Below the pieces are notes generated by a model that saw only the letters and a program-made list of their open reading frames with translations, made no database searches and was not told the DNA's origin. Both the position numbers and the translations under genes were made by a program. Shown in pieces: positions 16,972 to 26,163 of a stretch of 64,000 nucleotides of DNA; position 1 is the stretch's first letter; the number at the start of each line of letters is the position of its first letter. The stretch comes from Verrucosispora sioxanthis (GTDB lineage Bacteria > Actinomycetota > Actinomycetes > Mycobacteriales > Micromonosporaceae): NCBI RefSeq assembly GCF_010560025.1, contig NZ_SAIY01000002.1, positions 744,001 through 808,000 of the forward strand, given 5' to 3'.

Positions 16972-17831
16972 ACCTGCATCTCACCCTCGCGGTGGTGGCC
17001 GGCGCCACGCTCGGGTTGGGCGTGTTCCTGGTGGTCCGTGAGCTGGTCCCGGCGACTCCCGCGCTCGGCCCGGCACTGCGCCGGCTGCACCAACCGCCGG
17101 GAAGCGCCCGCACCGGGCCCGCCAACCGGCGGCTGGACTGGCTCACCGGGTTGGCCCGTTGGCTGCGACCCCCACACCGGCAACTGGCGCTGCTCGACCG
17201 CACCCCCGAGCAGTACGCCCTCTCCCTGCTGTTGTCCGCCCTGATCGGACTCTCCGCTCCGGCGCTGCTCAGCGTCACCCTCTTCACCGTCGGCGTCTCG
17301 CTGCCGCTGGCCGTACCGGTCCTGGGCAGCCTCGGCCTGGCGCTGCTCTGCGCCCTTGTGGCGCACCGGTCGGTGCTGACCAAGGCGGACGCCGCGCGGG
17401 ACGAGTTCCGTCAGGCGGTCTGCACCTACCTCGACCTGGTCGCGTTGCAGTTGTCCGCGGCGCACGGTCCGGTGCAGTCGCTGGAGCGAGCCGCCGCGAT
17501 CTGCGAGGGCTGGGTCTTCGACCGGATCTCCGAGGCGCTGCGGATAGCGCAGATGCAGATGCACTCGCCCTGGGACGAGCTACGCGATCTCGCCGATCGG
17601 ATCGGCATCCCGGAGCTGGGCGATGTCGGCGCGATCATGCGCTCCTCCGGCAGTGAGGGTGCGCAGGTGCACGAGACCCTGCGCAGCCGGGCCGACTCGT
17701 TACGCGACCAGATCCGCACCGACAACCTGGCCCGGGCCGAGGGGGTGACCAGCCGGCTCGACATACCCGGCGCGCTGCTGGTCTTCGTCCTGCTCGGCTT
17801 CGCCATCTACCCGTTCCTGGCCCGTCTCTAG
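16968..17831 (+). CDS. tadC: TadC-like type II secretion F-domain membrane protein
   Basis: A 287-residue partner of TadB, beginning at the overlapping GTG 16968. Helices flank a cytosolic T2SSF domain (about 140-260) containing CTYLDLVALQLSAAHGP, WDELRDLADRIGIPELGD and the closing R-x-D-I-P-G-A segment. It completes the inner-membrane platform of the Tad machine. The next gene starts 26 bases downstream with its own strong ribosome site, consistent with higher translation of the small pilin-like product. Confidence 0.9.
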   Translation: MNLHLTLAVVAGATLGLGVFLVVRELVPATPALGPALRRLHQPPGSARTGPANRRLDWLTGLARWLRPPHRQLALLDRTPEQYALSLLLSALIGLSAPALLSVTLFTVGVSLPLAVPVLGSLGLALLCALVAHRSVLTKADAARDEFRQAVCTYLDLVALQLSAAHGPVQSLERAAAICEGWVFDRISEALRIAQMQMHSPWDELRDLADRIGIPELGDVGAIMRSSGSEGAQVHETLRSRADSLRDQIRTDNLARAEGVTSRLDIPGALLVFVLLGFAIYPFLARL

Positions 17832-17857
17832 GCCCGACCCCCAGTGAAGGAGCCCCG

Positions 17858-18061
17858 ATGTCCGTAATCACCTACCTGCACGTCGCGCTACGGGCGCGGC
17901 TGGCCGAACTGCGCGGCGACCGTGGCGACAGCCCGGTGCCGACCGCCGTCATCATCTTCGGCCTGGTGGCCGTGGCGATGGCGGTGACCGCCGCCGCCCT
18001 CGGCGCGGCAAACGACTGGATGGACAACATCCCGACCCACCAGGCCCCGTCGGACACCTGA
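17858..18061 (+). CDS. Small Flp-pilin-like membrane protein
   Basis: A 67-residue protein with AAGGAG 6 bases ahead of its ATG, the best ribosome site in the operon. An amphipathic N-terminus ending in a GDSPVP turn is followed by one hydrophobic helix (about 29-52) and a short polar tail: the layout of an Flp pilin. It lacks the usual Glu-Tyr at positions 5-6 after the processing Gly (it has Pro), so either cleavage differs or this is an accessory protein in the pilin position. Location between tadC and tadE supports the pilin reading. Confidence 0.75.
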   Translation: MSVITYLHVALRARLAELRGDRGDSPVPTAVIIFGLVAVAMAVTAAALGAANDWMDNIPTHQAPSDT

Positions 18062-18064
18062 TCG

Positions 18065-18508
18065 ATGTTCCGTCGCCTCTCCGTCGGCTGGTGCCGGGTG
18101 GTCGCCGCCACCCGGCACCGACTGCTGTCCGGGGACGCCGAGCGGGGCGGCAATCCGGTCGAGCTGGCGGTGGCCCTGCCGGCGATCCTGGTGATGCTGT
18201 TCGCCTCGATCCAGGTAGCCGTCGTCTTCGTCGCCCGGTCGACCGCGCTCAACGCCGCGCAGAGCGGAGTCAACGCGGAGCGGCTCTTCGACGCCCCGGC
18301 CGGTGCCGGCGAGGAGCGTGCGGCCGAGTTCCTCCAGGCCGCCGGGGACTGGCTGGTCGACTGGGACGACCCGGGACCGAGCTGCGCCGCCACGGACACC
18401 GACGTGACCTGCACGGTGAGCGGCAAGGCCCTGTCGGTGGTGCCGGGCGTCGACTTCGCCGTCGAGCAGACGGCACACGGGACGGTGGAGCGATGGACCG
18501 AGCCATGA
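18065..18508 (+). CDS. tadE: TadE-like pseudopilin
   Basis: A 147-residue protein with a positively charged N-terminus, then the prepilin-type junction GGNPVELAVALPAILVMLF near residue 30. Counting from the first Gly, Glu falls at +5 as required for A24 prepilin peptidase substrates. A hydrophobic helix and an extracellular domain with two cysteines (C-AATDTDVT-C) follow. TadE-type pseudopilins prime or shape the Flp fibre. The stop overlaps the next start (ATGA). Confidence 0.86.
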   Translation: MFRRLSVGWCRVVAATRHRLLSGDAERGGNPVELAVALPAILVMLFASIQVAVVFVARSTALNAAQSGVNAERLFDAPAGAGEERAAEFLQAAGDWLVDWDDPGPSCAATDTDVTCTVSGKALSVVPGVDFAVEQTAHGTVERWTEP

Positions 18509-18955
18509 GCCGGGGTTCCGTCTCGATCGAGGTGGCGGTGCTGGCACCGGCCTTCGTGGCGATGATGGTGCTCGGCGGGGTCGCCGGGCGTACCGCGGTG
18601 GCCAGCGCGGCGTTGGAGGCCGCCGCGCACGACGCGGCCCGGGCGGCGTCGATCTCCCGGGACGCCGCCACCGCCCGGCGGGAGGCACGCGAGGCCGCCC
18701 GCCGCCAGCTCGACTGGCGGGGTGGCCTGCTCCGGGGCCCCGCAGGTGACCCTCCGCGGCTCGGTCGACGGACGGTCCACCACCTTCAACCGGGTCTTCA
18801 CCAGCCAGGTCGGGCAGAACGCCACCGTCACCGTCGAGATCGCCTGCACCGTCTCCTACGCCGACATGAACCTGCCGGCGCTGACGATGCCGGACGGACA
18901 GCGGATCACCGCCTCGTTCACCTCGCCGCTGGACCGCTACCGGAGCCGGGGATGA
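18505..18955 (+). pseudogene. Second TadE-like pseudopilin, frameshifted
   Basis: The first 72 codons (MSRGSVSIEVAVLAPAF..., with a canonical G-SVSIE processing site) are in one frame; the rest, VACSGAPQVTLRGSVDG through SPLDRYRSRG ending at 18955, is in the next frame. The switch falls in the G-run at 18719-18722. One extra G, or two missing, explains it. Beyond the switch the first frame gives Arg/His/Pro-rich junk until it happens to enter the next gene. The lesion may be a real mutation or a base-calling error; all neighbours overlap as in an intact operon. Confidence 0.82.
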
Positions 18956-19377
18956 CGGCCGGGCGCGGCGACGCCGGTCGGGTGAGCATCTTCCTCGCCG
19001 TGGCCCTGATCGGGGTGCTGGCCATCATCGGCATGGCGTTCGACGGCGCCGGTCAGCTCCGCACGCTGCAACGCGCCGAGAACCTGGCCGCCGAGGCGGC
19101 CCGCGCGGGCGGCCAGGCCATCGACCGGGCCACCGCCATCGAGGGCGGGCCCAAGCGGATCAACCGGCGCGAGGCCCGCCGCGCCGTCCGGAACTACCTC
19201 ACCACCGCCGGCGCCAGCGACCACACCGTGACCTTCCCGGTGGTCGACGGCGAAACCCTGATCCGGGTACGCGTCGAGGTCACCTACGACCGGGCGGCGC
19301 TCGGCCTGTTCGGCTTCTCCAACACCGTCACCGTTTCCGGTGAGGCGACCGCACGGGCGCTGACCGGGGCCTCCTAG
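18952..19377 (+). CDS. TadG-like pilus assembly protein
   Basis: A 141-residue protein starting at the ATGA overlap at 18952. The N-terminus GDAGRVSIFLAVALIGVLAI is the hydrophobic TadG-type segment; Phe replaces the +5 Glu of pseudopilins, as in many TadG proteins that are not cleaved. The rest is an external domain with an Ala-rich helix (RAENLAAEAARAGGQAID) and a beta C-terminus. It follows the TadE-like gene and likely works with the two TadE proteins at the outer face of the membrane. Confidence 0.85.
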   Translation: MTAGRGDAGRVSIFLAVALIGVLAIIGMAFDGAGQLRTLQRAENLAAEAARAGGQAIDRATAIEGGPKRINRREARRAVRNYLTTAGASDHTVTFPVVDGETLIRVRVEVTYDRAALGLFGFSNTVTVSGEATARALTGAS

Positions 19378-19393
19378 GAAAGGGAAGGTAGCC

Positions 19394-20552
19394 ATGGCCG
19401 CATCAGGTGGCACCGCCGTACGGCGGGTCGGTCGGATGCTCACCGGCTTCGGTGCGCTTGTCGTGCTGATCGGTCTGCTGGTCGGCGGACCGATCGCGCT
19501 GCTGGCCTTCGCCGGCAACCCGCTCCCCGACCACGTACCCACGCTCGCGGAGATTGGCACCACGCTGACCAGCCGCGACGACGGTCAACTCTTCCTGCGG
19601 GCGCTGGCGATCATGGGCTGGTTCGGCTGGGCCACCTTCGCCCTGTCGGTGCTCGTGGAGCTGGGCGCACAGGCGCTGGACCGGCCCGCGCCCCGGCTGC
19701 CCGGCATGGGCCGGCAGCAGGGGCCGCCGCCGCGCTCGTCGGTTCGGTCGCGCTGATCCTCGCCGCCAGCCCCGCCGCCACGGCCGCCACCACGGCTTAC
19801 GGCACGACGGCGTACGCCGGTGGAGCCGCTTCCGTCACCGCATTCACGCCTTCTCCCGCGATGGCGGCTCAGCCGGCGACAGGCGCGCGAGCGGACAGTG
19901 CCGGCGCCTCGACCGGAGCGCCCGTTTACCGGGTCGCCAAGGGTGACTACCTGGGTGGAGTCGCCGACCGGTACCTCGACGACTTCGACGACTACCACCG
20001 GTTGGCCGCACTGAACAAGCTGCGGAACCCGGACCGGATCCGCCCCGGCCAGCTCATCAAGCTGCCCGAGGAGGCACACGATCAGGGTTCCCGGCAACAT
20101 GCCACCGGCCGGCTGGTCGCACCGAAACCCCGGCCCGTTCCCGGGCCGGAACGGACCGAGCAGACCCGCCCGACGCCGACCAACCCGGGCGACGCGGTGG
20201 AGCGGCCCGGCGAGGCGGTGGAGTCGCCCGGCGCCCGACCGAGCGACCGGGGTCCGCCACGACAGCGCCGGCCGGTCCGGAGGGACAACAGCCGGAGCCG
20301 CCGCGGAGCGAGACGCCGGAGGGTCACTCGCCGGTGGTGACGGTGGGCGCGTCCCGGGCCGGCGAGCCCGACCGGGTGAACCGTCCACTCGCCGTGTCCG
20401 CCGTGCTGGCTGTGGCCAGCATCGTCGGCGCGCAGATCGGTGCGGTGCTCGGCCTGCGCCGCCGACCGGCCGTCTCCCGCGCCGGCACCCGCCACCAGCC
20501 GCCGGCCAGTCCTCTTCGCGAGCTGCCCGTCGGCCGACACCGTAAGGACTGA
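19394..20552 (+). pseudogene. LysM-domain membrane protein with two frameshifts
   Basis: Three successive frames join into one plausible protein. Frame A (19394 to about 19720) has two membrane helices and ends RLPGMGRQQ; frame B (about 19720-20250) continues GAAAALVGSVALILAASPA and a LysM domain, VYRVAKGDYLGGVADRYL through RIRPGQLIKLPEE; frame C (about 20250-20552) has a Pro/Glu linker, a last membrane helix (PLAVSAVLAVASIVGAQIGA) and the C-terminus LPVGRHRKD. Each switch needs one missing base, near CAGCAGGGG (19718) and in CCGGGG (20248). Restored, it is a wall-binding membrane protein closing the tad locus. Real decay and sequencing error are both possible. Confidence 0.8.
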
Positions 20553-20663
20553 CGCCCCACGGGTCGGGACCTACGCCTTCGTGATGCGTGGCAGTCGAAG
20601 GAGCCGACACGCCGGCCACGGACTCCCGCTACTGCCACAGATCCAGCAAGTCGGAAACCCGGG

Positions 20664-21542
20664 TCAGGGCAGCCGGGCCTCCAGGCGGCCGTCGACGATC
20701 CGGGTCGGCAGCACCTGCTGGTCGTTCGCGGAAGGGCCGTGCACCACCTCGCCGCCGTTGAGTCGGAAGGTGCTGCCGTGCCACGGGCACACCACGCACG
20801 CGTGCCCGTCGACCTCGCGTACCTCGCCCTCGCCGAGCGGCCCGCTCTGATGCGGGCAACGCTCCAGCATGACGGTCACGTCGTCACCGTGGCGGTAGAG
20901 AATCACCGACACGTCGTCGACCTTGCGGGTGACGAGTTCCCGCTGCGGCAGGCTGGTCATCTCCGCCACCGGGTGCCAGCCCTCGCTGATCAGGTGCAGG
21001 TCGGAGACGCTCACGTTCACCTGAGCACCCTGCTTGTACGCCAGGTGCCCGCCGAGGTACGCACCGGCACCGGCGGCGCTGAGTCCGAGCCAGCCGAGGG
21101 TGCGCCCGAGGCCGTGCCGACCGGACAGCCGCGCGGCCAGCGAGGCACCGTACAGCGCCAGCCCGACGGAGTTCGACGCGGCGTGCACCAGGCCGACCCG
21201 ACGCTGGTCACGGGAGAGTCCCGCCCAGTCGTTGAGGCCGGCCACCGCCGCCGGCAGGGCGCCGATCGTGCCGACCGCGGTCATGGTGGTCGCCGCCCTA
21301 CGCTGGCCGGGCATCAGGTCCAGCACCGCCGCGCTGATCCACGCGCCGACCGGCAGCTGCACCATCGCCGGGTGCAGCGGGTGCCCCAGCCAGACGCCGT
21401 GCAACAGGTCACGGACCCGCTGTGGGCGCAGCACACCCTGCACCGTCTGCTGCAACCGGTCACCGAACCGGTCCAGGCCGGAAGCTTGCTCAATTCTCGT
21501 CAACAACGCTCGCACGGGTAACGACTTCCCGTCGTACGCCAC
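20664..21542 (-). CDS. Rieske [2Fe-2S] protein with DUF2231 membrane domain
   Basis: A 292-residue fusion. The N-terminal half is a DUF2231 domain of four membrane helices (GHPLHPAMVQLPVGAW near residue 53 is its signature). The C-terminal half, from about 185, is a Rieske ferredoxin with CPHQSGPLGEG and CVVCPWHGSTF, giving the two Cys and two His ligands. Such proteins are presumed membrane-bound electron-transfer components of unknown partner. It is divergent from the enoyl-CoA hydratase gene with a 59-base gap. Confidence 0.92.
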   Translation of the reverse strand: MAYDGKSLPVRALLTRIEQASGLDRFGDRLQQTVQGVLRPQRVRDLLHGVWLGHPLHPAMVQLPVGAWISAAVLDLMPGQRRAATTMTAVGTIGALPAAVAGLNDWAGLSRDQRRVGLVHAASNSVGLALYGASLAARLSGRHGLGRTLGWLGLSAAGAGAYLGGHLAYKQGAQVNVSVSDLHLISEGWHPVAEMTSLPQRELVTRKVDDVSVILYRHGDDVTVMLERCPHQSGPLGEGEVREVDGHACVVCPWHGSTFRLNGGEVVHGPSANDQQVLPTRIVDGRLEARLP

Positions 21543-21601
21543 CGCAAACCGGTCGTCGGGGACGAATAGCCAGCCGGGCGACGCCGGGGCATGCTGACGG
21601 G

Positions 21602-22366
21602 ATGACGGTACGGGTGGAACGGGACGGGCCGGTGACCACGGTGATCCTGGACCGGCCGGCGGCCCGCAACGCGGTGGACGGGCCGACCGCCCGGGCGCTC
21701 GCCGACGCGTTCCGGGCCTTCGACGCGGATCCGACGGCGGCGGTGGCGGTGCTCTGGGGAGCCGGAGGCACGTTCTGTGCGGGCGCCGACCTGAAGGCGA
21801 TCGGTACGCCGAGCGGCAACCGGGTCGAGCCGGACGGCGACGGTCCGATGGGTCCGACCCGGATGGTCATCGGCAAGCCGGTGATCGCCGCGATCTCGGG
21901 GTACGCGGTGGCCGGTGGCCTGGAACTGGCGCTCTGGTGCGATCTGCGGATCGCCGAGTCGGACGCCGTGCTCGGGGTTTTCTGTCGCCGGTGGGGAGTG
22001 CCGCTGATCGACGGCGGAACGGTCCGGCTGCCCCGGCTGATCGGTGAGAGCCGGGCCATGGACCTGATCCTCACCGGGCGGGCGGTGCCGGCCGCGGAGG
22101 CGTACGCGATGGGGCTGGTCAACCGCCTGGTCGACCCGGGCGAGTCCCGGGCGGCGGCCGAGCGACTGGCCGCCGAGATCGCCCGCCATCCACAGACCTG
22201 CCTGCGCAACGACCGCGCCTCGGTGCTGGCCACCGCCGCCCAGCCGGAGCCGGAAGCCCTGGCCACCGAGCTGGCCTACGGCCTGCACTCCCTGGCCACC
22301 GACGCGGCGGCCGGCGCCGCCCGCTTCACCGCTGGTGCCGGCCGCCACGGCACCCCCACCCCCTGA
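21602..22366 (+). CDS. Enoyl-CoA hydratase/isomerase family protein
   Basis: A 254-residue crotonase-fold enzyme. Recognisable elements are LDRPAARNAVD at 17-27, the oxyanion loop GGTFCAGADLKAI near 57-69, ISGYAVAGGLELALWCDLR near 98-116 and a C-terminal helical trimerisation part. The second catalytic Glu position is less clear (CRRWGVPLIDGGT), as in many crotonase-like paralogues, so hydratase activity is not certain. It stands alone rather than in a fatty-acid operon. Confidence 0.88.
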   Translation: MTVRVERDGPVTTVILDRPAARNAVDGPTARALADAFRAFDADPTAAVAVLWGAGGTFCAGADLKAIGTPSGNRVEPDGDGPMGPTRMVIGKPVIAAISGYAVAGGLELALWCDLRIAESDAVLGVFCRRWGVPLIDGGTVRLPRLIGESRAMDLILTGRAVPAAEAYAMGLVNRLVDPGESRAAAERLAAEIARHPQTCLRNDRASVLATAAQPEPEALATELAYGLHSLATDAAAGAARFTAGAGRHGTPTP

Positions 22367-22383
22367 CCACCCATCCCCACCGA

Positions 22384-22453
22384 CGATCATGCAGTTGTGG
22401 CGCCCGAAGAACCGTGTTCACGGCCTTTGTCAGGTGCCACAACCGCATGATCG
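22384..22453. repeat. 18-bp inverted repeat between convergent genes
   Basis: CGATCATGCAGTTGTGGC (22384-22401) is mirrored by GCCACAACCGCATGATCG (22436-22453) with one mismatch, around a 34-base loop. It lies between the convergent hydratase and GH87 genes and can act as a bidirectional terminator. The arms look like a dispersed intergenic palindrome (REP-like), but only this copy is seen here. Confidence 0.7.
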
Positions 22454-22472
22454 GCACGGCAAGGGGGTGGGG

Positions 22473-25400
22473 TCAGTTGCGGGTGATGGTGAAGGTGGGG
22501 GTGGTGTTGCGGATGTCCTGATGGTTGTTGTTCAGGCGGAGGTTGGTGAAGGTGACGGAGCCGACGGCGGGGCCTTGGCCCGGCTCGGGCATCTCGTTGG
22601 CCCAGATGGCGAAGCCGGACTTGGCGTCGAAGGCGTCACCGCTGCGTTGTGCGCCGCTGATCGACACGTTGCTGAAGACCGTGTCGGTGATCGGATTCTC
22701 CGGCTGGCCGCCGGTGTACTTGGTCTGGAACATGATTCCTGAGTACGTCGGGTCGACGATGTCCACGTCACTGACGCGGATGCCACGGAATTCCTTCGAC
22801 GCGGAGAACACCCAGATCGCCGGGAAGGTCTGCGCGCCCCAGAAGTGGCCGCCCGACCGGATCAACGAGATGTTCTCGAAGCGGGTGGGTGGGCTGGCCC
22901 CGAACCCGATGAACGGGTAGCCGAAGTCCAGCGAGCTGATCGTGATGCCCGAGTACGTCAATTGATCGGCGATGTAGAGGTTGCGGAAGACGTTGTCGTA
23001 ACCGCCGTACACCGCGATCCCGGCAGCCCGCCAGGTCAACGTCGCGGTCAGGTTCTCGAACACATTGCCGTGGTTGCCGGTGGAGGCACCCTGGTCGGTG
23101 GCGGAGAAGAGCGCGAAGGCGTCGTCGCCGTTGGACCGGCCCTCCGAGTTGCTGACCAGGTTGTTGGTGCTGCCGTTGGTCAGGTTCACCGCGTCGGCGA
23201 AGGTGTTGCGGAACCGGCTGTTGGTGATCTTCAACCCGCTGACGCTCACCCCCCAGTACGCGCAGACGGTGTGCTCGACCCAGACGTTGTCCAGGTTGAG
23301 GTTGTCGACATCCTTCAGCTCACCCCAGACCTTGCCCGGCCCGTCCTGTCGCACGGTGTAGTTGCCGAAGAAGGCGAGGTGTTCGAAGGACGACCCGCTG
23401 GCGCTGGGCTCGACCCGGAACCCCGCGTCGGTGTTCTGCTGCGACGGGGGCGTCTGGAACCGGGTGAACCACATGCCCGCGCCGACCACCTTCACCGCTT
23501 TGCCGTACACCTGGAACTTCTGGGCCGTCTCGTAGCTACCGGCGGGCAGGTAGACGCCGATCAGGTTGCCGGTGGTGTCCATCCGGACCGCGTCGAGCGC
23601 ACTCTGCACGTCGGCGTGACTGAACCCGTTCGGCACCCGGTATCGCGCCGGGTCCGGGTTCGCCCGGGGCGTCACCTGCTCCAGGTTGATGAAGTCGATG
23701 GCGTACGTGGTGGAGTTCGCCGGATCCTTCTGCAAGCGGATCCGGCTGCCCGCCGGGATTGTCGAGTTCAGCAGCACGTTCGCCTCGTCGTAAATGTGCC
23801 GGGGCGGCCCGGCGCTCGGCGAGTCGCTCGGGCTGGCCTCCGCGCCGTACAGCCAGATGTGCTTCGAGGTGAGGCTGATCGGCTTGTGCAGTACGCCGTT
23901 GACGTAAATGTTCAATGTCGAGTTGATCCCGCCGCCGTTCGGAGCATCGGGCATGGAGAAGCGGGTGACCAGGGCGTTGGCCGACGCCTTGGTGGTCCAC
24001 TCGACGTACGCGCCGGTGGTGTTCAGGGTGACCGCCCGGCGTCCGGACGCCTCACCGGCCAGGTCGCCGATGGTCCGGTTCGGCCCGACGATCTGCGCCC
24101 CGCCGCCGACCGAGCCCTCCTCGGCCTCGTACATGTCGTACGGCAGGTTGGCGCCGCGACCCACGAACAGCGGTCGCTCGCTTGTGTTGTTGGCCCGCTT
24201 CACCGGCAACTCGTTGGCGTCGGCGGCGATCACCACCCGGACGGTGTGCCGCCCGTTGGCGGCCGTCCAGTTGCCCAGGTTCACCGGACCGGCCGTGGCG
24301 CCGGCCCCGATGGTGCCGGTGTACGAGCCGGTGAGGGTACGCACAACCGTGCCGGCGTCGTTGAGCACGGTGAGCGTGAGGCCGTGCGCACCGCCCGCCG
24401 ACGCGATGGTGCCCTGGTTGCGCAGGGTCACCGCGAAGCTGACGTTGGCACCCGCGCTCGGTGTGCCAGGTGACCAGGTGACCGCCGAGGCGACCAGGTC
24501 GGCGCTGGCCACCGGGCTGACCACCAGCGGGCCCGCCGCGGTCCGGACGTTGTTCGACTCGTCCTGCTCGATCACGGTGTTCGCCGGGTCGACAGTGGCG
24601 CTTGGCTGGTAGCTGCCAGCGGTGCGGGCCGCCACGGTGGTGGACACGGTGGTCGCGGCCCCCGCCGCCAGGGCGCCGACGTTCGCCTGGCCCACCTTCG
24701 TACCGTCCAACGCGAAGTCGACGGTGCTCGCGCCGGAACCCGCCGTGCCAGCGTTGCGGACAGTGGCGGTGAGGGTCAGCTGGTCCGTCTCCACAGGTGC
24801 GGCCGGGACGAAGGTCAGACTGGTGACGGTGAGGTCCGGGTTCGGGGCCGGCGTGCCGATCACCTGCAACTCGGCGACCTGTCCGTTGGGCGCGCCGGAG
24901 TTGGCGGTGAACTGGAGCCGGACGTCGGCGGCGGTCGCCGAGACCGGGATGGTCACCGTGTTGCTGCTCGACGGGCTGAACGAGTGGCTCGCCGAGCCGG
25001 CCAGCGTGCTGAACCCGGAGGCGGACTGCGCCCGCCCCAGGATCGAGAAGGTCTGGGCGCGGGGGCCCCAGGCCGGGTCGGGGTTGAGCTTCACCACGAC
25101 CGCGCTGATGCTCGCGTTGGCGCCGAGCGCCACGGTCAGGGTGCTCGGGTACGCCCCTGGCGCACCCTCCCAGTAGGTGGTGACGTCGTCGTCGACAGCG
25201 TTGGCGGCGGCGAAGACGTGCACCATCGAGGAGGCCGTGACCGGCTTGCCGACGGCGAGGTTGGTGCCGCCGGGCATGCTGCCGGTACGGGTGACCGTGT
25301 TGCTGTTGGCCGAGACGTTGTCGGCGGCGTCACGGGCCCGTACGAGGTACGACACCGTCGCGCTCGCCGGCTGCGTGTCCGTGTACGTCAGGGTCGTACC

Positions 25401-26063
25401 CGACACGCTGGCCCGCAACGACCCGTTGGCGTACACGTCGTACCGGGTCACGCCGACGTTGTCGGTCGACGCCGACCAGGTCAACCGGATCTGTCCGTTG
25501 CCCGGCTCGGTGAACGCCAGGTTCGTCGGCGCGGTCGGTGCCTGGGTGTCGCCGGTGGCCGGACCGTACACCTCCAGCTCGGAGAGCTGCCCGGCGGGCC
25601 AGCCGGTGTTCGCGGTGATCAGCAGCCGGACGTGGCGGGTGGCGGCCGGGGCGACGGTTACGGTCACCGTGTTGTTGCCCGCCGGGCTGAAGGTGTACCC
25701 GGCGGAGCCGACCAGGGTGTTGAACGTCGATCCGTTGGTGCTGCCCTGCACGGTCAGCGTCTGGGTGCGCGCTCCCCAACCGGCGGGCAGCTTGAGCACC
25801 AGCCGGTCGACGGTGATCGTGGCACCGAGGTCGACCTGGATCCACTGTGGGAAGGCGTTGTTCGGGCTCTCCCAGTAGCTGCTCTGGTTACCGTCATTGG
25901 CGTTGGTGACCACGTAGACGTCGTTGTGACCGCTGGCGGACATGCTCCGGCCGGCGGCCAGGTTGGGGCCGCTGGCTGCGGCGGCGGGCGGTGCGGGGGC
26001 GGCGGTGAGGGCGAGGCCGACCGCGACGAACACGGCGGTCAACCGGGTGCGGAATCTGGACAT
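22473..26063 (-). CDS. Secreted GH87-like alpha-1,3-glucanase with two discoidin, Fn3 and CARDB domains
   Basis: A 1196-residue exported protein. Order: signal peptide (1-29, ending AAAAS); discoidin/F5-8C domain (about 33-167); fibronectin III (175-260); second discoidin (268-405); two CARDB-type Ig domains (412-520 and 525-640); CBM-like sandwich beginning YEAEEGSVGGGAQ (about 650-800); parallel beta-helix to the end. In the helix, FADAVN and SNGDDAFAL place Asp, then Asp-Asp 23 and 24 residues later, the spacing I recall for the catalytic triad of GH87 alpha-1,3-glucanases (D1067/D1090/D1091 of Agl-KA). Substrate would be mutan or fungal wall alpha-1,3-glucan. It is last in the leftward lacI-ABC-GH13-GH87 run. 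Confidence 0.85.
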   Translation of the reverse strand: MSRFRTRLTAVFVAVGLALTAAPAPPAAAASGPNLAAGRSMSASGHNDVYVVTNANDGNQSSYWESPNNAFPQWIQVDLGATITVDRLVLKLPAGWGARTQTLTVQGSTNGSTFNTLVGSAGYTFSPAGNNTVTVTVAPAATRHVRLLITANTGWPAGQLSELEVYGPATGDTQAPTAPTNLAFTEPGNGQIRLTWSASTDNVGVTRYDVYANGSLRASVSGTTLTYTDTQPASATVSYLVRARDAADNVSANSNTVTRTGSMPGGTNLAVGKPVTASSMVHVFAAANAVDDDVTTYWEGAPGAYPSTLTVALGANASISAVVVKLNPDPAWGPRAQTFSILGRAQSASGFSTLAGSASHSFSPSSSNTVTIPVSATAADVRLQFTANSGAPNGQVAELQVIGTPAPNPDLTVTSLTFVPAAPVETDQLTLTATVRNAGTAGSGASTVDFALDGTKVGQANVGALAAGAATTVSTTVAARTAGSYQPSATVDPANTVIEQDESNNVRTAAGPLVVSPVASADLVASAVTWSPGTPSAGANVSFAVTLRNQGTIASAGGAHGLTLTVLNDAGTVVRTLTGSYTGTIGAGATAGPVNLGNWTAANGRHTVRVVIAADANELPVKRANNTSERPLFVGRGANLPYDMYEAEEGSVGGGAQIVGPNRTIGDLAGEASGRRAVTLNTTGAYVEWTTKASANALVTRFSMPDAPNGGGINSTLNIYVNGVLHKPISLTSKHIWLYGAEASPSDSPSAGPPRHIYDEANVLLNSTIPAGSRIRLQKDPANSTTYAIDFINLEQVTPRANPDPARYRVPNGFSHADVQSALDAVRMDTTGNLIGVYLPAGSYETAQKFQVYGKAVKVVGAGMWFTRFQTPPSQQNTDAGFRVEPSASGSSFEHLAFFGNYTVRQDGPGKVWGELKDVDNLNLDNVWVEHTVCAYWGVSVSGLKITNSRFRNTFADAVNLTNGSTNNLVSNSEGRSNGDDAFALFSATDQGASTGNHGNVFENLTATLTWRAAGIAVYGGYDNVFRNLYIADQLTYSGITISSLDFGYPFIGFGASPPTRFENISLIRSGGHFWGAQTFPAIWVFSASKEFRGIRVSDVDIVDPTYSGIMFQTKYTGGQPENPITDTVFSNVSISGAQRSGDAFDAKSGFAIWANEMPEPGQGPAVGSVTFTNLRLNNNHQDIRNTTPTFTITRN

Positions 26064-26163
26064 GGGGAATCGACACCTTCTTCCGGGACGTGGAGAGGCG
26101 TTGCGGGGTGGTGCTTCTGGTGCGGCGTCGCCGGGCCCCGCCGAAGCGGAGCCCGGCGACGGG

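Noticed and set aside
15432..17564. A 710-codon minus-strand frame across the tad ATPase and TadB genes
   Set aside because: Antisense shadow of conserved Tad genes with low-complexity composition.
18508..18951. Continuation of the second TadE-like frame into the TadG-like gene as one 290-residue fusion
   Set aside because: The connecting region is His/Arg/Pro-rich out-of-frame translation, while the adjacent frame gives a typical TadE ending with its own stop overlapping the TadG start.
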